Of a DNA stretch of 64,000 nt, positions 59,815-64,000 are shown piece by piece. The DNA lies in the NCBI GenBank assembly GCA_038734275.1, contig JAVYOO010000001.1, positions 124,001-188,000 on the forward strand, in the 5' to 3' direction. The notes below the pieces were generated by a model. That model saw nothing but the letters and a program-made list of their open reading frames with translations. It was not told where the DNA came from and did not search any database. How positions within the stretch are numbered: position 1 is the first letter of the stretch; every line of letters starts with the position of its first letter. The stretch is from Archaeoglobaceae archaeon (GTDB lineage: Archaea; Halobacteriota; Archaeoglobi; Archaeoglobales; Archaeoglobaceae). The translations under genes were made by a program, and so were the position numbers.

Positions 59815-61008
59815 CTGCTAACACTGCTGATCTTCGTGCTCACGTATGTGCTCATAGCGATTCAGAACATAGGGAGGTTTAGCCTTTCTCGTCCAGCAGC
59901 TTCAACCATTGGCGTTGCTCTGATCCTCGCTTTCGAACTTATGAGTTTTGATGAAGCTATAAGAGCAATAGACTTCCACACGATCGTTTTGCTTTTTGGA
60001 ATGATGGTTCTCACTGCCTACCTTGGCATCTCTGGTTTCTTCGATTATCTTGCGATGCGTATCCTTACAGTTTCGAAAAACAGTAAAAGACTTCTTGCGA
60101 TTCTGATCATCTCTTCCGCATTTCTTTCCGCTCTCTTCGTTAATGACACGATCTGTGTTTTCATGACTCCAGTTGTTGTAAGAATAGCGATGGCTTCAAA
60201 TCTTAACCCAATACCATTGCTAATTGCACTTGCAACTTCTGCAAACATCGGGAGTGCTTCAACAATAGTTGGAAATCCTCAAAACATGCTGATTGGCATG
60301 AGCTCCAAAATGAGCTTTATTGAATTTGCCAAGAACATTGCTCCGATCAGTGCTATATGCTTGATTCCGAACTTTTTGCTGATCTACTTGATCTACCGCA
60401 AAGATTTCAGAAACTTCAAAGTTACGAGAACAGAGACCCAGTTAGACAGAAAATTGGCATATAAAACCCTTGCAGTTTTCATTTTTGTTCTAATTCTCTT
60501 CATTCTGGAAGTATATCCGATCTCGATCTCCGCATTACTCGGAGCGGCATTGATCTTCCTGTTTGGCGGAATCGATCCGCGAAAGGCGCTGGCAAAAGTA
60601 GATGGCGGGCTTCTTTTATTTTTCTGCAACCTCTTTATAATTATGCATGCATTCGAGCGAGACTACGGGCACTATTTGGTTTCAGCACTGGCTTTAGAAA
60701 AGGATCTTGCTTCATACTTCCTTGCAAGTTTTGTTACGGTAGCGGGTAGCAATCTCGTGAGCAATGTGCCGTTTGTGATGATGGCTCTGCCAGTTGCAAA
60801 GCTCGATGGCGAATTCTGGCTGATTCTTGCAATGGCTTCAACCTTCGCGGGCAATCTGACTTTGCTCGGAAGCGTTGCAAATCTGATCGTCGCTGAAATT
60901 GCACAGAGATATGGCATAAATCTGAGCTTCGGAGAATACCTTAAAGTTGGTGTTCCACTGACATTCGTAACCGTTATAATCGGGACTCTTATGCTTTACT
61001 ACCTATGA
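59815..61008 (+). CDS. SLC13/ArsB/NhaD-type anion permease
   Basis: A membrane permease of the ion transporter superfamily with about 10-11 helices, two repeats, and the signature VNDTICVFMTPVV near residue 100 and TSANIGSASTIVGNPQNML (in part) near 137, each repeated in weaker form (SNVPFVMMA, GNLTLLGSVANLIV) in the second half. The first in-frame ATG/GTG is GTG 59836, but that would cut the first helix; continuing upstream gives LLTLLIFVLTYVLIAI, the usual start of the family, beginning at CTG 59815, seven bases after a GGGTGA site. I place the start there with caution. Substrate (arsenite, sodium/proton, dicarboxylate) not determined. Overlaps the next gene by 4 bp. Confidence 0.85.
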   Translation: MLTLLIFVLTYVLIAIQNIGRFSLSRPAASTIGVALILAFELMSFDEAIRAIDFHTIVLLFGMMVLTAYLGISGFFDYLAMRILTVSKNSKRLLAILIISSAFLSALFVNDTICVFMTPVVVRIAMASNLNPIPLLIALATSANIGSASTIVGNPQNMLIGMSSKMSFIEFAKNIAPISAICLIPNFLLIYLIYRKDFRNFKVTRTETQLDRKLAYKTLAVFIFVLILFILEVYPISISALLGAALIFLFGGIDPRKALAKVDGGLLLFFCNLFIIMHAFERDYGHYLVSALALEKDLASYFLASFVTVAGSNLVSNVPFVMMALPVAKLDGEFWLILAMASTFAGNLTLLGSVANLIVAEIAQRYGINLSFGEYLKVGVPLTFVTVIIGTLMLYYL

Positions 61009-62099
61009 TTGGTCCAGAGCACGAATTCTCCATAAACGACGAGAATTTCAATGCACTGCCAATAAGTGATCAGATCATAAAGAAGATCGCTGGCAGAATT
61101 GTTAATGAGGTAAAAATAGGCAATGTTTTTGTTGGAAAGGAACTGCAGAAGCACGTAATAGAACTTCGCGCTGATGAACCGTTCGAAAGTTTGTCAGAAT
61201 TTGAAGAAGTGATGCAAAACGGCTTAGAGGAGCTTTTGAGTTATCTTGACAACTACAGACTTCTTGGTTTGGGAATGCATCCTCTTTTAAATTTGAAAGA
61301 GGCAAAGGTGTGGGATCATAGAGATAAACGGCTTTATGAAACCTATGATCGCATTTTTAACATTAGACAACATGGCTGGCTCAACATTCAGAGCTTCCAG
61401 CTAAATATCTCGTTTAGCAACGAAAAAGAGGCAATAGATCTGCACAACAAACTACGGATTCTTTTGCCTTATTTAACTGCAATCGCCTCCGCTTCGCCTT
61501 TTTGTGAAGGAAAGCACTATTTTATTGACACAAGAGTTCATTTCTACCGACTGAACCAGAAGGAGATCCCGCTGATCTGCAACGAAGTGATTCCAGAAAA
61601 GGTGAGCAGTCTGAAAGAGTATAAGCAAATACTAAAGAGGATCTATGCAGAACTTGCTAAAAGAGACGCTTACGTGCTTTGCAGGGAATGGGTGAATTCA
61701 AGAGGAGTTATTTTTAGATTTTCAAGAAATTGTCTCGAAATAAAGATTATGGACGAGCAGGAGTGTATAAAAAGTGACGTAGCACTTTCAGCATTTATAA
61801 TGGGTGTTTTGAGAGCTGAAATAGAGGAAATACCTAGAGAAGAACTTATAAGTCGGCTAAATTCTGCAATAGCTTACGGAACAGCGGAACTGAAGGATGA
61901 ATTAAAGATTTTATTTAAAAAAGCTTGGGAGAACGCTGAAGAGGAAGAGAGAAAATATCTAAAGATAGTTAACGATAGAATCGAAAATGGTAGCTTGGGA
62001 GAAAGACTCCTGAGAGAGTTTGAAAAAAAGCAGGAGAATTTAGTCTCTTTATGCCAAAAGTTATCCAGATGTCTTGAGAGAAATGAAGTATTTACTTAA
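61005..62099 (+). CDS. glutamate-cysteine ligase-like (GCS2-type) protein
   Basis: A 364-residue carboxylate-amine ligase relative. The N-terminus IGPEHEFSI carries the acidic metal-binding residues of the GCS2/YbdK fold, followed by VIELRADEPFES and LLGLGMHPLL segments and HGWLNIQSFQLNIS near residue 125. These enzymes link glutamate or related acids to an amine using ATP. The ATG overlaps the permease stop, so the two may handle the same acid or amine. The product is not known; gamma-glutamylcysteine is one option. Confidence 0.72.
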   Translation: MIGPEHEFSINDENFNALPISDQIIKKIAGRIVNEVKIGNVFVGKELQKHVIELRADEPFESLSEFEEVMQNGLEELLSYLDNYRLLGLGMHPLLNLKEAKVWDHRDKRLYETYDRIFNIRQHGWLNIQSFQLNISFSNEKEAIDLHNKLRILLPYLTAIASASPFCEGKHYFIDTRVHFYRLNQKEIPLICNEVIPEKVSSLKEYKQILKRIYAELAKRDAYVLCREWVNSRGVIFRFSRNCLEIKIMDEQECIKSDVALSAFIMGVLRAEIEEIPREELISRLNSAIAYGTAELKDELKILFKKAWENAEEEERKYLKIVNDRIENGSLGERLLREFEKKQENLVSLCQKLSRCLERNEVFT

Positions 62100-62516
62100 T
62101 TACTTAACGACTTCGAGAATCACTGCAGGGCAAACCCTCTTTACACCACTGATTTTAGCAATTCTTTCATGAAGTTCGTTCATTTTATCGAGGGAGTCGG
62201 TTATTATTTCCGCAAGAATTGTGTGATCACCAGAAGTTAGGTATAGATTGAATATTTCTTCAAAATCCTTAAGTGTGTTCATGACTTTCCACATTTGTTC
62301 TGGTTCAACATCAATGCCTGTAAAAGATGCAAGCAGTCCAGTTTTTTTGTAATCTACCAGAGCACGATAGCCAATAAGTATTCTCTGGTTTTCAAGCCTC
62401 TCAATTCTCTTTCTTATTGCGGTCTCACTTACGCCTAATTTTTCTGCAATCTTCAATTTCGGCATTCTTGCATCTTTTAACAGGCTGAAAATGATTTCTT
62501 TATCTTTTCTGTCCAT
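62100..62516 (-). CDS. Lrp/AsnC family transcriptional regulator
   Basis: A 138-residue regulator: N-terminal winged HTH (DARMPKLKIAEKLGVSETAIRKRIERL, in part; residues 12-42) and a C-terminal RAM/AsnC ligand domain (VEPEQMWKVMNTLKDFEEI through ERIAKISGVKRV). Divergent from the peroxiredoxin gene with a 96-bp shared control region rich in dyads. Its stop abuts the stop of the GCS2-like gene. Probably controls itself and the oxygen-defence genes. Confidence 0.93.
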   Translation of the reverse strand: MDRKDKEIIFSLLKDARMPKLKIAEKLGVSETAIRKRIERLENQRILIGYRALVDYKKTGLLASFTGIDVEPEQMWKVMNTLKDFEEIFNLYLTSGDHTILAEIITDSLDKMNELHERIAKISGVKRVCPAVILEVVK

Positions 62517-62534
62517 ATCAAAATTTTAGATCTA

Positions 62535-62608
62535 TAACTTAATAAGTTATGGTTCGAAATTCGAAAGAAAAAGTTATATATTGAGAATATACACAAATTA
62601 TTGGGTGA
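62535..62608. promoter_or_regulatory. shared control region of lrp and peroxiredoxin genes
   Basis: Contains the dyad ATAACTT/AAGTTAT with a 3-bp centre (62535-62551), two adjacent TTCGAA palindromes (62554-62559 and 62561-62566), a TATA element TTATATATTG (62574-62583) for the peroxiredoxin, and its GGGTGA ribosome binding site (62603-62608). Lrp-type regulators bind such dyads in series. Sites inferred only. Confidence 0.5.
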
Positions 62609-62612
62609 GAGA

Positions 62613-63257
62613 ATGATCTTGTTAGGAGAGAAGTTCCCAGAAGTTGTGGTTAAAACAACCCATGGGGACATGAAATTGCCTGAAAACTATAAGGGAAAGT
62701 GGTTTGTTTTGTTTGCACATCCAGCGGACTTTACACCAGTTTGCACAACCGAATTTGTGGCATTTCAGAAGAGATATGACCAGTTCAGAAAGCTGAACTG
62801 CGAGCTTATTGGGTTAAGCATAGATCAGACATTCAGCCACATAAAGTGGGTTGAGTGGATCAAGGAGAAGCTTGGTGTAAGCATAGAATTTCCGATCATC
62901 GCAGATGATGTTGGCGAAGTTTCGAAGCTACTTGGCTTAATACATTCAGCAAAGGGCACGAACACGGTTCGGTCTGTCTTCGTTGTTGATCCCAACGGCG
63001 TTGTAAGGCTAATAATCTACTATCCGCAGGAGATCGGCAGAAACATGGATGAGATCCTCAGGGCGGTGAAGGCTTTGCAGGTCAGCGACGCAAACAAAGT
63101 TGCTGTCCCAGCTAACTGGCCGAACAATGAGCTAATAGGCGACAAGGTTATAATTCCTCCCGCGAGAACCGTCAAAGATGCAATGGACAGGCTTGAGAAA
63201 ATAAAGAAGGGCGAAATCGAAGGCTACGACTGGTGGTTTGCTTTCAAAAAGCTTTAA
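62613..63257 (+). CDS. peroxiredoxin (Prx6 type), single cysteine pair form
   Basis: A 214-residue AhpC/TSA-family peroxidase. Peroxidatic Cys44 sits in [13 protein letters not shown]. The C-terminal arm keeps the [15 protein letters not shown] and YDWWF motifs of archaeal Prx6, but the usual late cysteines are replaced (DWWFAFKKL), leaving only Cys44 and one in KLNCEL. It may therefore act as a 1-Cys enzyme or use a separate reductant. The ATG at 62613 follows GGGTGA; the TTG at 62601 lies before that site. Lies with a desulfoferrodoxin and rubrerythrin. Confidence 0.92.
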   Translation: MILLGEKFPEVVVKTTHGDMKLPENYKGKWFVLFAHPADFTPVCTTEFVAFQKRYDQFRKLNCELIGLSIDQTFSHIKWVEWIKEKLGVSIEFPIIADDVGEVSKLLGLIHSAKGTNTVRSVFVVDPNGVVRLIIYYPQEIGRNMDEILRAVKALQVSDANKVAVPANWPNNELIGDKVIIPPARTVKDAMDRLEKIKKGEIEGYDWWFAFKKL

Positions 63258-63278
63258 TTTAATTTTTGGTGATCCTTT

Positions 63279-63656
63279 ATGACTGAATTGCTCCAGATCT
63301 ATAAGTGTGAAATTTGCGGAAACATTGTAGAGCTTGTTCACGCTGGAAAAGGACAGCTTGTTTGCTGTGGAAGACCAATGAAACTCATAGAAGTTAAGAA
63401 AGCTGAAGAGGGCAGAGAAAAGCATTTACCCGTTGTTGAGAGAACGGGAGACAAGATCACGGTTAAAGTGGGGAGTGTTTTACATCCGATGGAGGAAAAG
63501 CACTATATTGAGTGGATCGAGCTAATCGCTGACGGTTTTGTTTACAGAAAGCATCTTAAGCCCGGGGATAAGCCTATAGCGGAGTTCTGTGTCAAAGCGG
63601 AGAAAATTTCCGCCAGAGAGTATTGCAACCTTCACGGATTATGGCAAAGTGATTGA
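63279..63656 (+). CDS. dfx: desulfoferrodoxin (2Fe superoxide reductase)
   Basis: A 125-residue two-iron superoxide reductase. The N-terminal desulforedoxin-like Fe centre has Cys10, Cys13, Cys29 and Cys30; the catalytic centre II ligands are His49, His69, His75, Cys116 and His119. It reduces superoxide to peroxide using rubredoxin-level electrons, and the neighbouring peroxiredoxin and rubrerythrin remove the peroxide. Typical of anaerobes. 21 bp after the peroxiredoxin gene. Confidence 0.95.
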   Translation: MTELLQIYKCEICGNIVELVHAGKGQLVCCGRPMKLIEVKKAEEGREKHLPVVERTGDKITVKVGSVLHPMEEKHYIEWIELIADGFVYRKHLKPGDKPIAEFCVKAEKISAREYCNLHGLWQSD

Positions 63657-63658
63657 TC

Positions 63659-64000
63659 ATGGCTACGATTGAGAATTTGGTTAAGGCTTTCATCGGAGAA
63701 AGCATGGCAAGAAACCGCTATACATTCTATGCTAAAATCGCAAAGGAAGAAGGCTACGTTTTTCTGCAGAGAGTTTTCTTGGAAACTGCTGAAAATGAGC
63801 GGGAGCATGCGAGCCAGCTTTTCAAGCTCATTCAAAAGCTTAAAAAATCCAGCTCAATCGAAGTCAAAGCGGAAGCGGACTTAACACTCGGCAATACTGT
63901 GGAGAATTTAAGATCAGCCATAAGCGGGGAACACTACGAAAATTCGGAAATGTATCCCAAATTTGCGGAAGAAGCAGAAAAAGAGGGGTATAAAGATATA
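63659..64000 (+). CDS. rubrerythrin, N-terminal part (runs off the window)
   Basis: A ferritin-like di-iron peroxidase reading from ATG 63659 to the window end (114 residues). Helix motifs with iron ligands are visible: FIGESMARNRY near residue 12, ETAENEREHASQ near 43, and SGEHYENSEMYPKFAEEA near 90. The C-terminal rubredoxin domain would lie beyond the window. Follows desulfoferrodoxin after 2 bp, so the three defence genes form one operon. Confidence 0.93.
   Translation, partial: MATIENLVKAFIGESMARNRYTFYAKIAKEEGYVFLQRVFLETAENEREHASQLFKLIQKLKKSSSIEVKAEADLTLGNTVENLRSAISGEHYENSEMYPKFAEEAEKEGYKDI

Noticed and set aside
1-64000. Mobile elements, integrases, CRISPR-cas genes
   Set aside because: No transposase, integrase, Cas protein or terminal inverted repeat pair was recognised anywhere in the window.

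Overview
This window comes from an AT-rich archaeal genome and holds one of the densest methanogenesis loci I can recognise from sequence. It carries the complete mcrBDCGA operon, the complete mtrEDCBAFGH operon, all five coenzyme F430 genes (cfbA-E), a nickel ECF transporter, component A2 (AtwA) plus a paralogue, and about nine methanogenesis marker protein genes (mmp2, 3, 4, a 6/5 fusion, 7, 8, 14, 15, 17). It also carries a lone NifB. Around these lie genes unusual for a plain hydrogenotrophic methanogen: a 4-hydroxybutyryl-CoA dehydratase-like protein with a MaoC hydratase, a thiolase, and a D-lactate dehydrogenase-like flavoprotein with an HdrD-like partner. This mixture best fits an MCR-bearing member of the Archaeoglobi or a relative; that placement is inference, and no rRNA is present to settle it. 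Archaeal traits are clear: diphthine synthase, Trm1, THEP1, an archaeal MetG, TATA-box promoters and GGAGGTGA-type ribosome binding sites.

Layout. 1-3.3 kb: the tail of an unknown gene, an AAA+ ATPase and metG. 3.3-5.7 kb: the nikMN-Q-O nickel transporter. 5.6-9.3 kb: acyl-CoA genes (AbfD-like, MaoC) and two metallo-beta-lactamase-fold proteins. 9.3-13.7 kb: mtxX/mmp4, an iron-sulfur flavoprotein, then DUF2284-mmp8-A2 paralogue. 13.7-24.5 kb: a long minus-strand run with, in order of transcription, mtrEDCBAFGH, cfbA, the D-lactate dehydrogenase pair, DUF169, nifB and mmp14. 24.7-29.6 kb: mmp3-mmp6/5-mmp15-mmp17-mmp7, divergent from atwA (29.7-31.5 kb). 31.5-38.6 kb: a helix-turn-helix regulator, a sulfonate/nitrate-type ABC transporter and cfbE-D-B. 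38.6-45.9 kb: mmp2, mcrBDCGA, DUF2115 and cfbC. 46-52 kb: thiolase, Mrp-type ATPase, a large repeated membrane protein, tRNA-Leu, and an AbrB plus phasin-like pair. 52-59.6 kb: dphB, a PQQ-propeller lipoprotein, and the operon THEP1-trm1-hydantoinase-like-Toprim-fumarase. 59.8-64 kb: an SLC13-type permease with a GCS2-like ligase, an Lrp regulator, and an oxygen-defence set (peroxiredoxin, desulfoferrodoxin, truncated rubrerythrin).

How the genes work together. Nickel enters through NikMNQO; CfbA inserts it into sirohydrochlorin; CfbB, CfbCD and CfbE complete F430; McrABG uses it. McrC, AtwA and Mmp3/7/17 form the known ATP-driven MCR activation complex, whose clusters resemble the NifB product, so a nifB without nitrogenase structural genes fits well. 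Mtr supplies methyl-coenzyme M and pumps sodium. McrA has methane-type active-site motifs, but methionine replaces the usually S-methylated cysteine.

No insertion sequence, transposase, integrase or convincing CRISPR array was seen. Gene packing is tight, with many 4-bp stop/start overlaps. Several intergenic dyads sit at promoters of the methane genes (mcr, mtr, cfbE, ABC transporter) and are reported as candidate control sites.
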